Notes: a model not told the origin generated them from the letters alone. A stretch of 64,000 bases of DNA from Clarkia xantiana subsp. parviflora (GCA_036873135.1 JAPTYO010000012.1:5526090-5590089); one strand, 5' to 3'. Counted from the stretch's first letter, positions 1 through 13,655 are shown. Made by a program: numbers and translations.

Positions 1-2020
1 AAGTGAGCCTTATAGTTAGATATATAAATGAGTTGGGTCGAGAATTACGTTGATCATTAACGGTTCAATTGTATCTAACTCATCAACTTGAGGTGTCAAG
101 AATGTAAACTTGTTCTTAACTACTTAGAGTCATCAATGGACAAATTTGACTTGTACAAACGTAATTATATACAATATCACAATACCAACAAATTTTGATT
201 TAACAATAAAGATAAAATTAAATCACAAAAATATAAAGTTTAGACTTGTATTTACAAAAATATTTAGTTAACATTAATTAGGTTGTACACAATGTGATTG
301 GATTAACAAATAGAAGAACTAAATTAATAGTTTGAGTCCATAAATACTGGACGATGAGTAAAATGTTATTTGTACGAGGTCAAACTTCAAGAACCACATT
401 TCACCCATATTTTGACTTGTTATATATATAATTTGGTAAGTGGCTGATCTATGTGATAGAAAAATCTCAACAGCTGGAACATATATCACTCGATCTATAT
501 AATTCGTTGAATAATAAAAAAATTACATGTATCCGAAATTTGAACGGAATGAGTATGATAGGCCTGGCTTAAATTGATATAAATATTGGATTGTAAGTTA
601 ATTATAATTACTATGACATGCCGACTAATTAAGCGACCTTAAAAAAATAACAAAATTTAAATAATGATTTAGTAATAATATTAAAGATAAATAAATGTTT
701 CTCAAATATAGTAATAAATAAATTATTAATTTTATAAAATATAGGAATTAAATATAATATATTTTTTGTTAATAAAATGAAAATGTGCCAAATATGTCTA
801 TTGGGGGTGAGGACCCAATACAAATAATGGTATATATATATATATATAGATTTATAACAGTAGATTTTTTTTTTTTGCCAAAACATTAACTTTTTTATCA
901 TATATATAAAATAAAAGTTCATAACCACACACACAGAATATTTTTGTTTGGCTATTTTCTCACTATAATATTAATAATGTAGATGTAGTTACACTTACAA
1001 CAATTCTGGCATTTCATTATGTTATCTTATATTTTTATTATTTAATTCTATCTTTATATCCAAAACCTAAAGGGTATTTACGGAAGAATACAAGAGGATG
1101 TTTTATGTTAAAAAAAAGTGGTAAAAGACAAACTGACGTGTTTCATTAATTGTTTCTGCCTGATTTTCACCCTCTATAGCAGCTCCCAAAATAATAATGG
1201 AATACTGCAAACCTGTCATATGATTTTTTTGGCCAAGAAAACAAAAGAATTTGACTAATTTGATTTATCTATGAAAATTATGTCGAGAAGACACTAAATA
1301 CCTCTGTAGTCTGTATACGAACACGCAAAGCCATCCGACATTTAATTTCCCCGCAAATTGGCAAGACACCTCAAATGGAAATTTATTATATGCCCGCGGA
1401 ATGGTACCGCCCTTTCTAAAATAGTAAGTTTCAATTTAAAAAGGAAAGTTAGTTAAAAATATTAAAAATTATAAATCAATGACCTGCTATAGAGATTAAA
1501 GAGAGAGAAAATGTAATTTTAATTTTCTCAATTTTATTTTAAAATAAAAATCAGGATTTTATCCCCAAAAAAAAACATTTGTCCATTTGTGAAAGGGATA
1601 AACAGCCAACTGCCGAGACAATTTTTTTTTTTTTCAAAACCATCTTTTACTTTTTTTTGTTGTATTTGAACAAGTGGTCAGACCGTATTCGAGCCGGTTC
1701 GACCGGACGAAGTAGAAATTGGTTCTCTCACCGGTTTAGTTTTCGGTTTGATTCTAATAACATGGGATTATATACAAAGATATTATTACTTTTCATAAAA
1801 AAAAAAATTAGGTCATACTTTTTTTAGCAATATATATATGTATATATATATAAAGAGAATGCATTTACGGAAACAAAAAAAATGCATTTACTCAATAACA
1901 TTGTACTTAAAATGAAAAATAGTAGCTGAAGCAACATACTGCTTTTATTTAATTGAAATTAACTGATAAACTTAATTAAAAATCTAACATTGGCTACCCA
2001 ATTAATATTAAATAAATGTT
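1..2020. other. AT-rich non-coding DNA
   Basis: I see no supportable gene here. The stretch is strongly AT-rich with short TA-dinucleotide runs (around 830-850 and 1830-1850) and A or T homopolymers. The open frames present are short, low in complexity and lack recognisable domains. Confidence 0.6.
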
Positions 2021-2145
2021 CTACAAATTTGAAAAATACTTAAGAATGATCTTGCTCGTAATGCTCAATCTTCCACGGGTCACCCCTCCGAATCCTGAAA
2101 GAGTCCCAACTAGGGAAATGAAATCCACAATCCTTATGTAAACCT

Positions 2146-2375
2146 CATGAGATATCAGGATCAAAACATTTTGGAAGACCCTCAAAAACTTGTGGGAAAT
2201 CTTCATTTTGTCCATCATATTTAAACTGCAATGAATCGATTGGACTCGTTTTACTACTGATGTTCACTTTTTCATCTTTCACTGACACTTCCACTGGAAT
2301 GTCTTCTTCATCTGAACCATGAATCTTCGTCTTTCTAGCAATTGTAATTGAGAATTGTCTCAGCTGATTCTAATT
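2146..2375 (-). pseudogene. Unrecognised coding-like fragment
   Basis: On the minus strand a frame stays open for roughly 75 codons and ends at a TGA at 2146-2148. Its composition is unlike the surrounding AT-rich DNA: it is rich in Asp, Glu, Lys and Ser (for example GSDEEDIPVEVSVKDEK). There is no start codon with context and no family I recognise. A few further residues could be read downstream past the stop, as in a decayed exon. It may be an exon of a broken gene or part of the transposon that carried the neighbouring Ulp1-like gene; both are inference. Confidence 0.25.
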
Positions 2376-2520
2376 TTGCACATCGTGCCTCGGATAACAA
2401 CGAAGCACCACGTTGGATAGGAGATTGTTGGGATTTTATGTAGGATGATTAAATTTATCATTTCGAATTGGTTATGTTAGTTTGTTATCTTACTTTTCAT
2501 TTTCTTTCATAACTTTGTAG

Positions 2521-4402
2521 GGGATTAAGTTCATTGTTGGCTGAAAATATTCCAAATTTAGACGATTCAGAAGCATATTTAAAGCAAAAATCAGTATTTT
2601 ATTCCATAATCATATTGTTACATGGTAGATATAAAGTTTTTTTTACCAAAAAAAAGTTATAAAGTTTTTCGGTAAATTGCTAAAAATATTTTTGTGTACA
2701 GGATGATAATTCATTGAAATGTGATACATTGTGTTCTCTTGAACGAGAGAAATCCTCTCTTAAACCAGAAAAGAAAAAAAAATTACATGCAAAATATGAT
2801 TTAAAGGTGAGATTTTACCATTATTTATTATAATTATTAGAATCACTTTTTTCTTTAGCAAGTATCAAATAAAGTTTTAAAGAATTTTTATTGTGTTTTT
2901 TTCATATGAAATACTAAATAAATGTGCAGTATCTGCATACAAACATTCTTAGAGGTGCTTTAGCGGAATTTGGACCAACCCTTTATGAAGAAGAGCTCAT
3001 AGCTGTTAACTATGTTGTTGCTGATAAATCTCCATCAATAAATACTAAAGAGTGAGTTATTTTACTTAAGATACATATGCATACTCCTAACTCTTATATA
3101 TTTTATTTATTGAATATATTAATGTTTCTAACATTTGTGTTAATGTTATTTGTAGTAAGACTTTTTAGTACCAATTACGCTTTCATCACAAGAGAAGACA
3201 TGATGACTTAAATGCCAGGAAAGTGGATAGATGGTCAGATTGGATAGTAAAAAAATAATAATACCATTAAAAATTGCATGCATAACATTTAATAAAGAAT
3301 TTAACTAACAAGTAATTGATGCGGTATCTGTAATGGCTAACCATTGGGAAAAAGTCAATTTAAATGCATGGAATAATTGGTTTTTCCCCACATGGTTTCA
3401 GGTAAGGACACTATACTATAGTGTGCAACATAATAATTCATCAACAGTTTGGTTTATGATATATTTGAATAATTATATGAATTTTAATGTATGTGTAGCA
3501 ACTGGTTAATACGGGTTATGATGTCAACAAATTACGGAGGAGTTTAGGTGATAAATATATGGATAAAAATTTTAGTATTTGTAACAGGGTGAGTAACTAC
3601 TATTGTACTCGATATTACTTTACAATATTTTTCTCATACAAACTAATTTATCCTTTTGTTTTAATTTACCCAACAGATATACATACCATTGAACGCGGAT
3701 AACTCTCATTGGTACTTAATTGTGCTATCTGCAAATGATCGCGCTATATATTATATAGACACTCTTCCTCCTACTTCTAATAGAAGAAAAACATATTGCT
3801 ATAAAATGGTAATGAAGTTATTTACTTCTTTTTATTTACTAAATTTAAATACAAATAGTTTTTATAATTTTTTGTGTCTAATATTTTGTTGTTTTAAAAC
3901 AGGTAAATGCAATACAAGCATTAGTGGACATAGACAAGAGACATTATGTGACAACTGGAGAATTAAACAAATGAAAAATCAACCTACTCCAAGATTGGAA
4001 ATTTGTTACCCCTTCTAATGTTCCAAATCAAGCGGCACTTAACGATTGGTATGTAAAATGTTTTAAATTTTAAATCGTGATGTTGTACAATTATTATTAT
4101 TATCACATTTATATTTAAAAAAATCAATTGTGCATGGATAGGGTTAATTGCGGTCTCTATGTTATACACTTCATGCAACATCAGAAGAGATTCCTAATAT
4201 AACATCATCTACAGTAAGTACTATGTACACTAACTGCAAAATAAGTAATTCATTATAAATGTATTAACGAAAATTATTTTGTATTCTTTAGGTCTTAACA
4301 TCCAAGCACCGTTTGCTTCTGATGGCATCCCTAATTCTCTGGAGTCAAAATGAAAAACGTGATAAAGTTATGAAAGCATCATGTGACATTAAAATATTTT
4401 AG
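2521..4402 (+). pseudogene. Ulp1-like (C48) cysteine protease gene, multi-exon, broken
   Basis: Exons flanked by GT/AG can be read at about 2521-2593, 2702-2806, 2930-3051, 3156-3260, 3313-3402, 3499-3589, 3677-3808, 3903-4049, 4142-4213 and 4293-4402. The second half encodes the signature of a SUMO-protease-like C48 domain: NSHWYLIV (catalytic His) in the 3677 exon, YYIDTLPP (catalytic Asp) in the same exon, and VNCGLYVIHFMQH (catalytic Cys) in the 4142 exon. In-frame stops interrupt it: TAG just after 3163, TGA at about 3972 and TAA near the end of the 4142 exon. Such C-terminal Ulp1 domains are common in plant Mutator-like and CACTA elements, so a transposon-carried copy is likely. I found no transposase or terminal inverted repeats. 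The first two exons have no domain I recognise. Confidence 0.6.
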
Positions 4403-6224
4403 TACAAACATGACATTTATATATTGTTTCGTACAAGATAAAAATACTTATTTCGTTCTATGTGTATTTGTTTTGGCACATATTTGTTATATGAATTACC
4501 TATAATTAATCTTTTTTTATTAGTTTTTGTTGGTCTCCTAAAGAGACAACAAATAAATCTTAATTGATTTATTTGTTACTCGCAATATAAAACGAAACTT
4601 AAAATTTTATAATTAAAATTGCACGAGCGGAGGACATGTTATTTTTCTTAAATATATAAAAATGTAATTAAAGTAGTACTATATTTTTTTTAAATTATTT
4701 ACGATATACAATGATAACAGATACAAAAATAAATTAAATTCATCAACAACAAAATATTTTAAGTATTATCGGAAAAAATGTGTATTTAATGCTATATTTA
4801 GTTTGTAAAAAAAACACTATATATATTTGTGTTTAAGTTTATGTATATATATTGGCCAAAAATAAGTTTATATATATATATAATAAGAGTACTAAAATTA
4901 TTTAGCATAAAAAATTGTAATACTATAAAAAAAAATTGGGTAATTTGTTTTTATTGTTAATGATTAAATAATATTATTTATATAAAAGTAAATAATAAAA
5001 TATCAATATATATAGTTTAGTAACCTGCAACTTATTGGATAGGTGATTTGTTTTTTTTTTTTAAATATTTAATAGTTTAAGACATTTATAACCGTTTTAA
5101 AACATTACTATTTTTAGAAGGCGGGAGGATTTCGCTGGGGCACCGAAGTGGCTCCCACCTCCAATACATTCTTATTCAATAGCAACCAATTCACTAAAAT
5201 CACAAGAAAACAGTAGTTTATTTTGTTGTTGTAGTTTAAATAATTAGATGTAATTAATATTTTAGAGTTTCATGTGGAAGATAGAGATTTATGAAATACA
5301 TGTAACTCCTTATAATTGACATGGACAAATAAAATGAAGTTATTTTAACACATAGGAGATAGAAAATAGGGTTAAAAACTTACTTGTCAAGAATATGTAA
5401 CTTACATCAGAATTATTATATATATATAGATAGATAGATTCTTTTCTCATTCTTCCATTTTTATCCTTGGTTTGACTGATGGCAAATACAAAGAATAATA
5501 GTATAAATAAAATGAATGAAGTAACTTAAATTTAATCAAAAAAAATTTAAAAATAAAATACATATTTTCTAGTATAACTGGTGAGTGATACCGATTTTTT
5601 TATAATTAATTGGTCATACAACTATATTTCAGTTTGATCTTTTTAATAAAAATAATCGATTAAAAATCAATGTAAGGATAAATAAATTGTCCAGTTGTAG
5701 TATGGTTTTTGATCTGGTTTTTTTTTATTTAAATCGAAAACTCGCAAATACTAATTAACATTTTAAATGCTCATTTTTCATAGACGTATCATCAAACAAT
5801 AAAGATAAATAACGTCCACTAATTCTATCAGATAAAATATATGAAATAAAAGTAGGAAAAACAATCATAAAAAATGTCTCTTCTATAATGTATATTAAAC
5901 TAATTAATTATATAGATTAATACAAACTAATAAAATTGAACTGGACCGAAAACCAAACCATACTAAAAAATTGCGTATGAAAATCGAGCATAATATTTCA
6001 AATTCGGTTATTTTTTTCAATTCGGTCTGTTTCAGTTTTCACTGTTTTTTAAGACCATGCAGGTTTACTTTCACCCCATACTTTACGGTGGTTTTTTTTC
6101 TTCTAAAAAACTATATAAGCGTGGAAGGTAAAAAAATTTGTAAATGAAGTGTGGGTTTAAACTATAATTTCAAATAAAAAGTCTAAAAAGTTATGGCTAA
6201 ATCATAAATTCAAATGAGTCCAAA
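4403..6224. other. AT-rich non-coding DNA between Ulp1 remnant and LINE
   Basis: No gene is visible. The stretch has long A/T tracts and many stops in all frames. The last 13 bases (6212-6224) are the upstream copy of the target duplication of the LINE that follows. Confidence 0.6.
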
Positions 6225-6471
6225 AATCCTTCTTTCTCTTCTTGCCGCCGCTAACCCTAGCGCTGTGAGAGATTTTTCCCCGCTCATCGTCGGGAGTCGA
6301 GATCAATTATTCCTTGTTGTATTCCTAAGTTTCTGAGAAATTGTGGAATTTCTAACGAGTAACCTTTGGAGAGAGAGCAGAGATATATCAACTAGGAGTG
6401 TTCCCCTATATTTTATCGATAAACCCTAACCTAAATTTCATTTTCATTCTGTGTTGCAGGAGGTGGAGACC

Positions 6472-8152
6472 ATGGCAGATGAACCTGATCTTTCGACCTT
6501 ACCAAACACTGGCAGTATAGAAGACACGGAAAACCTGGAATTGACCCTAGCTTCTGACCCAGAATTGGAGAAGGTGTGGACATGTGTGGGTAGGGTAATC
6601 TCGAAAAAACCTGTAAGGAACTTGGCTGTGCAGAATGTTCTGCAGACGGCGTGGCTAAGTATGACAATATTACGATCAGAGAACTGTATGACGATACTTT
6701 ATTGCTGACCTTCTCAAAAGAGACGGACATGAGAGACATCATTGATCGAAACCCATGGGCGGTCCAAGGCCACTGTCTAAGTCTTAAATTGTGGGAAGGT
6801 GAGACAAAGATTGAAGATGTGGACTTTATGAAGTTGCAGTTTTGGGTTCAAGTACATGGCTTGGGTAAGGATAAACTCAACATAGTCAACGCTAAGAGGA
6901 TAGGTGAAAAAATCGGGACATTCATTGATACTGAGCCTATGGGGGGAACGGATGGTATATCAAGAAGTTTTTTACGACTTAAAGTGGAGATAGATGCCAA
7001 TAAACCGCTCCTGGCTGGCTTTTGGTGGAAGACCAAAACAAATACAAGTGAATGGGCAGACATTAAGTATGAGAGATTGCCTGATTTTTGCTATCGATGT
7101 GGAAGTCTAGGACACACGGCTACACAATGTAAGCTGGTTGTAGTCATGTCCACCTCAAAACCGGGATACCCATTATATGGCCCCTGGCTAGTTGTCAATA
7201 GACCAAGAAGCCTAGAGAGATCGACTATCCGAGTTGGAAAGCAGGCGAATGAAGGACAAGAACACAAAAGTTGGAAAGAAATTTTGAAGGAAGCTAGAAG
7301 TAAGCCAGCACAAGACGCTCCCTCCATGTCTAGCAACCCTCGGAGCTCCTCTTCACCTGATGGCGGGCCAGTTCCTATGCCACCACCACAAAACCGTCCT
7401 TTAGAAGTACCTCAAGAAGCTCCAAACCATTCCTTTTCCGTACCACAAACAAGCCAACCCACCGAGTTTCAACGACCATCTATTTCCATTATAACTCCTA
7501 CTCCCATGATCCTAGATTTAGGGGTCATAGATCCTATAGTGTATCCCACCCAATCACTTCCTTCAACCTTTCCCCTCGTCCCTATAGAAAACACCATTCC
7601 ATCAACCTTGAACCCACCACCCCTTACTGAACCACCACCAAAACCTACCTCACCCCAAAGTATCTACCATCTTAGCCAAACCCAAGCACCAACCAAATTG
7701 AAGCCATTTCTCCTATTAGAATCCACTCTTCATGGATGAACTTTAGGGACCCTCATAAACCCTTAAGCCAACCTGATAGAAGTGGAACCCAGGCCACCAT
7801 TGTAGATGTTAGCTCGGAGGTAATTTCACCGTCGAATGTGGTACCATTGCAAATTGCTCCATCGGGTCTGACTCCGGTAATTATAGACTTTCTATCAACC
7901 GCAAGCTAGAGGAGTCTGAGGGGGATAGTTCAGGACGAAATGTAAGAAGAAGTCTGGTCCATGTTACGGATCAAGGGCATTCTAGCAAACAAAAAAAAGG
8001 TGTCAGTGGATCACGAGGGTAGGGGCCGTGGAAGGGGAAGATCTGCCTCATTGAAAATATCAGGGAGGGGTATTTCGGTCGTTGATAGTGTTGCAGAAAA
8101 CTCAAGCATGGGTTCTGGTGGTTGTCCCAAAACAACCTCACGGGAGCCATGA
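6472..8152 (+). pseudogene. LINE ORF1 (DUF4283 + CCHC zinc knuckle), frameshifted
   Basis: In plant L1 elements ORF1 encodes the nucleic-acid-binding protein that coats the element's RNA. The start chosen is ATG at 6472 (MADEPDLSTLPNTG). The frame shifts near 6650 into a 362-codon frame that carries the rest of DUF4283 (for example WVQVHGLGKDKLNIVNAKRIG) and the knuckle CYRCGSLGHTATQC (C-X2-C-X4-H-X4-C, about 7090-7132). A Pro/Ser/Thr-rich tail follows. A second shift near 7730 moves the tail into another frame, and an Arg/Gly-rich end terminates at 8152, overlapping the ATG of ORF2 by a few bases. The domain order is seen directly; the role is that of the family. Confidence 0.85.
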
Positions 8153-10374
8153 GTATCATCAGTTGGAATTGTCAGGGACTTGGATCCGACCTGACGATTC
8201 AAGGATCTCACGGGGAGATTCAGGCCGACATTTATCTTCCTGTGTGAAACAAAGAATAAGTCGGATGTATGTGAAAGAGCAAGAAAGGTGGTAGGATTGG
8301 AAAATGCTATCTATGTTGAGCCGGTGGGTCTGTCGGGAGGATTAGCGCTATGGCGGTCAAAGGAGGTCGATCTTCACGTGACATATCGTAGCAAGAACAT
8401 TATAGATGCGTGGTACAATGCTGGTCCTAGGGGGAGGAAATCGTATATCACCTGTGTGTATGGCAATCCAAAGTTTCCCGATCGTTTACATAACTGGAAT
8501 ACTTTGCGGTGGCTTTCTCAACGACGATCGGAACCTTGGTTGTGTTTTGGAGATTTTAATGATATACGATATATGTACGAGAAAAAGGGAGGCTGCATGA
8601 AAGACCAAAGGAAGCTTGATGCGTTTAATGAGATGATTAATGATACGGGGCTAATTGACCTAAATTTAAGGGCCCCCCTTTACTTGGTCGAACCGGAGGA
8701 AGGTAGGCATTCTTGTACGGGAAAAGGATTGATCGTGGAATGGCTAATTTAGCTTGGATGCAGCTTTATCCACAAGCTCAAACCATCCATCAACCGGCTT
8801 TGAGCTCGGATCATAGTCCCATTATCATTAACCCTACTTTCATCGACAAGAAGGGCAAGCCAATTTTCAGATTCGAGGAGATGTGGACCGAACATCCGGA
8901 GTGTGATGTGGCAGTCAAAGAGAGATGGATAGAGACTGTTAATGAAGAGTCCATACGTTCCTCATGTAAGACCGGGGTGGAAGACATCAAACCTGACAAC
9001 ATAGTGGGATGGAAACTTGTCAACTGCCGTGGCAAACTTTCTCTCTGGAGTAAGAAAAGATTTGGAAATAATAAGAGATTGATAAGAGAGGTACAAGAAA
9101 AGTTGGAAGCAATGCAAGCGTCAACTAGTGATCAATACAATATAGATGAAGAAAATGAGCTACGTCAAGAACTTTCCAAGTTATGGAAGAGGGAAGAGAT
9201 GTTTTGGCGGCAACGATCACGTGTTAAGTGGTTGAATTTTGGTGATCGTAATTCGAAATTTGTTCACCTAACTACGGTCGATCGAAGAAGAAGGAACAAG
9301 GTTTTAGCGATTTGTGATAGATCGGATAACTGGATCACCAAGAAGGAAGACATTATTCAAGAGTTCGAAGGATTTTTTAGGAATCTCTTTATTTCCGATG
9401 GAGTTCGTCAATGGGGGGGTTTACTAAACTGTGTTCCAACACAAATCACGGCTGAGATTAATGATGATCTACTGAGACCGATTTCTGATGAGGAGGTCAA
9501 AATGGCTGTTTTTCAGCTAGGAGGGTCAAAAGCTCCGGGTCCTGATGGGTTTCCGGGTCTTTTTTACCAACGGTACTGGGGTGTCGTTAATCGAGAACTC
9601 GTCGCCGTGGTCAAAACCTTTTTCGACACAGGTACTCTTCTTCCTTCTTTAGGGTTAACTGATATTGTGTTGATACCCAAGATACCTCATCCTTCTTTGC
9701 CGAGTCATTTCCGGCCGATTAGCCTTTGTAATTTTAGCTACAAAATAATTTCAAAGGTGATTGCAAATCGTTTGAAACCTTATCTATCAGATATGATTTC
9801 CCCGTTTCAAAGTGCATTCGTCGCAGGTCGTCTTATCCAAGACAACATTGTGGTAGCACATGAAGCTTTTCATTATCTGAGGAACCGACCTCGGGTGACT
9901 AAGGAAGAATGTGCTATTAAATTGGACATGCAGAAGGCGTAAGATAGGGTGGAATGAGACTTTTTGGAGAAGGTTATGCACAAGATGGGATTCTCACAAA
10001 GGTGGACAAAAATAGTATGTGCATGTGTTTCCGGAGTGACGTATCGAGTCATGGTCAATGGAAAGAGATCTAAAGCTATTCATCCATCGAGAGGGCTACG
10101 TCAAGGTGACCCCTTATCTCCTTATTTGTTCATATTAGTGGCCGATGTTTTGTCGAGGAATATAACAAATGCGGTTGAGATGGGAGAGGTAGAAGGAATC
10201 AAGATAAAAAGAAATTGCCCGGTCTTACACCACCTATTCTTTGCGGATGATGCTCTCTTCTTTATGAATGCCTCAACTACTAATATGCAGCGTCTAATGG
10301 AATTGATTGAGCAATATTGTATAGCTTCAGGGCAACAGATCAACATGGAGAAATCAACTCTCTTCTTTAGTAAG

Positions 10375-11999
10375 TGTCGAACGTCGGAAATTATCCGACC
10401 CGGCTCGGTTTTACGGTTTCATTTGGAAATAACTCATTTCGTATAAAAATCCGGGCAAATGAGATTCCCCGGGTAGATGATAAAAATAGAGTCGCCAAAA
10501 TGTCGGACGTCGGAAATGACCCGGCCCGGCTCAGTTTTACGGTGCGCTTTGAAAACAACTCATTTCGTATAAAAATCCGGGCAAATGAGATTCCCCGGGG
10601 AGATGATAAAAATAGAGTCGCCACCGACTAATTAAGGCTAGTCGGAATCCTAAAATCTCCTAGGTTGTATTATAGCAACCTAGGGTTTAAAAAATGGTCT
10701 GCGTCCAGAGTTATGGGTCCGGGGGTTCGGTTACGTTTTTAAAGCTCGGAAGCTAGAAAAATCGCCCTTTCGGTACTTAGTTTGTCAATTTGCCATTTTT
10801 ATTTTATTATCATGATTATATCCATACAAAAGATAAAAATAAGCATTTAGCCATATTTAAGAAGAAAAAAGAAACTATAAAGTGATGCAATAAGTTAAAC
10901 AAAATATGTACATGTTAAATAAATATATATACATAATATGACATAATGCGTGTTGTACAGTTGATAACGATAAAAGAGCATATATAATAATAATAATAAT
11001 AATAATATTAACGGAAAACGTATATAATGCATATATATATAATAAGTAAAATGAAAACATATATATATATATATAATGGTAATAATAAACAAAATGGAAG
11101 CGTATATATAATAATAAGCAAAATCAAAGCATATATAATAATAAATAAAAACGTACATATAATGTGTATATATATAATAATAAACTCTTTTGGAACATTT
11201 TTTTAGGTTAACCTCCATTAATATATAACATTATACAAAATGGAAATATTAACATATTGTGAAATACTTAAATATGAAATATACTTTAATCAAATATATA
11301 GAGTACATGTAATATTATAAGGAGAGATTACCTAAGGTACCATGAAATGAAATACCATATTTGGAATCGAAACCGTGACAACAAAAGACCGCAAACCAAC
11401 ACTCACATATAAGAACTCACTCAGATGTCTCTCATAAACACTCTTATTTCACTTTGCTTGTCCGAACTCAGTTCCTTATACTAGAAACCTCCTCAGCTCT
11501 CTCTGTTGATCTCCCTTAATGCAGTAGAAGTCTTTCCTATTTATAGGCAATTTGGCTTGAATACATTGACAACTTTGAAGCAAGTGGAGCAATAATTGAC
11601 GTTAAAGATATTTGAAGCATGGGAGGTTGTATATAGTGTGGATGGATGATGATATATCAACTTATCTTCTGCAAGTTCTCATCCACATGTCTCTTTCACA
11701 TCAAATATATTTACTATTATTCTTTTGTCTTTTAGTTAATTCTCCACCTCCTCTTTAAAAAGCCATAACTTCCGATCACGATTTGCGATTGATTCACGGT
11801 CAGTCCCGTTGCATTCGTAATTTTCCAAGCTTCAATTCAAGACCCATATTTATGGGGTTCAGACAAAAAAACTGATTCGCGCGCTCCACGTCCCGGGACT
11901 TTTCCTGTAATACATACATACTTAAATTAGATATATATACATAATATATTTATATATATAATATAATATAATAACCCGAGCAAAAATCGGGTGTTCACA
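10375..11999 (-). repeat. Left LTR (3' LTR by orientation) of the LARD-like element
   Basis: This 1625-bp repeat starts TGTCGAACG and ends GTGTTCACA on the plus strand. Its first about 250 bp hold two tandem copies of a roughly 126-bp unit (10375-10500 and 10501-10628), both ending in AGAGTCGCC. The middle is very AT-rich with ATA-trinucleotide and TA runs (about 10920-11200). Short frames over the duplicated unit are a by-product of the repeat and not a gene. Confidence 0.88.
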
Positions 12000-12014
12000 G
12001 TTGCCCCTCTTTGG
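12000..12014 (-). promoter_or_regulatory. Polypurine tract of the LARD-like element
   Basis: Read on the minus strand this is CCAAAGAGGGGCAAC, directly abutting the TG of the left LTR. This is the expected place and composition for the plus-strand primer of reverse transcription. It is one of two signals fixing the element on the minus strand. Confidence 0.7.
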
Positions 12015-13432
12015 ACAGGTGTTCTTTGAAACGCATGTTCAAAGATAAAGAACATTCATTTGAGCTCGGGGTGCATCCCTTTTTGCCTGACTGGGTGTTC
12101 TCTGAAACACATGTTCAGAGATAAAAATACTGATTTGATCTCTAAGGGTGCATCCTGCCTCCTCTTGTCAGAGTCTTCACATGAGCCGTCTTTGGCTAAC
12201 TTACTGCGCCGAGAAAGATCTCGTCTGGTTTGAATCAGTTGTCAACCATACCTGTAACATGTTAAATATCTGGAGAGAAAAATCATTTTTTTTCTTTTTT
12301 TTTGCAAAATATTGACATTCGTATCCTATTATGGAAATGGGGTTGCATTTTCATGCCCCAACTAATAAGAATACACATACCGGGTCAGCACACATTGTGT
12401 CAGAATTTTTCAAGTATTTCTCGTGTTTGTGTGTGCACCTAACATTTCAATTTGGATATCTTGAGATCTCATATCAATATTATACACGTGTAATGAACAC
12501 AAACAAGATTTCTTATACCTCAGTTATGCTCCGGTCTATTCGAGTCGAACTTTTTGCTATCATCACATTATCAAATATTTGTAAGATCAGTCATTGGCAG
12601 GAGGCGAGTTACGGGAATGTGGTTTCTTTCTTTCTTTTTTTTTTCTTTTTTTTTTTTTTCGAGACTCAGACACTTACTTGGATGGATGAAAAGTATTGGG
12701 AATTATGGAATGAATAGTATGGGGGAAAGTAAGTGTCCTAGCCTTTACTTCCCAAGGAGATCCACTTTTTTTTTCCGGGTTTTTCCTTGGGGTGCCCCAA
12801 TTCCCACGCCTTTATAATGTGTAACTGATCTTTACCGATTGGTTCAAGTATGATAGCATCAAGTCCAAATCAAATCAACTTCTCACATAATTAAAGATAA
12901 GACTTTCTCAGACTCTTGTTCATTACATGCACATAAGATAAATCTAAAAATCTCATTGATTTGCTTCATTAGTGTTAGGACGTGTTTTGATATTTGAGAA
13001 ATTCCTGAAAATCCAACACAACATGCACTAACCTCTGATGCGTATAAATATTAGTCGTGGCTTAAGTTGCTACCGCTTTTCCATATTTTGATCTTCGCCT
13101 GCAAAACATTCACCAAGTAATATACATTTTTAAAAAATCTTTTTCTCATTTTTTTCCTTTTTTTTTGAAGCAAAAAGCTTCCGAAATTTTTTTATTTTCT
13201 CTCTGGGAATTTAACCATCACATAAGGTTTTCGATGTCATTCGAATAAATTTCTCGACGGCAAGCAGTTAGACAAAGATAACGTGAGAGGACTCCTTCAA
13301 AAGAGACAACTGCTATTATTCAAAATATCAGTGAAGACAAGAGTTAAACATGGTAGAAAATGATAGGATAAGGTGCGCAATGCGACTTGAAGTTAGAGAA
13401 AGGTTGCCGAGATTTCGGCATCCTAACGGGGT
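12015..13432. other. Non-coding interior of the LARD-like element, first part
   Basis: There is no gag, protease or polymerase similarity in any frame. The stretch contains T-rich runs (about 12290-12305 and 12630-12660) and isolated short frames without domains. It is probably structural or packaging sequence, as is usual for large retrotransposon derivatives; that is inference. Confidence 0.55.
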
Positions 13433-13655
13433 GCGTAAACATACGCGAGTTAATAAGGCGTAAACATACGCAAGTTAATAAGGCGTGAACACACGCGAGT
13501 TAATAAGGCGTAAAAATACGCAAGTTAATAAGGCGTGAACACACGCGAGTTAATAATGCGTAAAAATACGCAAGTTAATAAGGCGTGAACACACGCGAGT
13601 TAATAAGGCGTAAAAATACGCAAGTTAATAAGGCGTAAACATACGCGAGTTAACA
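13433..13655. repeat. 25-bp tandem repeat with palindromic core
   Basis: About nine units alternate between GCGTAAACATACGCAAGTTA-type and GCGTGAACACACGCGAGTTA-type, each followed by ATAAG. Each unit holds an interrupted palindrome (GCGT...ACGC), so each could form a small hairpin. No coding role is apparent. Confidence 0.85.

Noticed and set aside
10374..10631. 85-codon frame with an internal repeat (also at 15637-15918)
   Set aside because: It lies inside both LTRs over the duplicated LTR end, with matching frames on the other strand; it reflects the DNA duplication.
13433..13655. Regularly spaced repeats resembling a CRISPR array
   Set aside because: The units are contiguous with no unique spacers, and the genome is a plant; it is a minisatellite.
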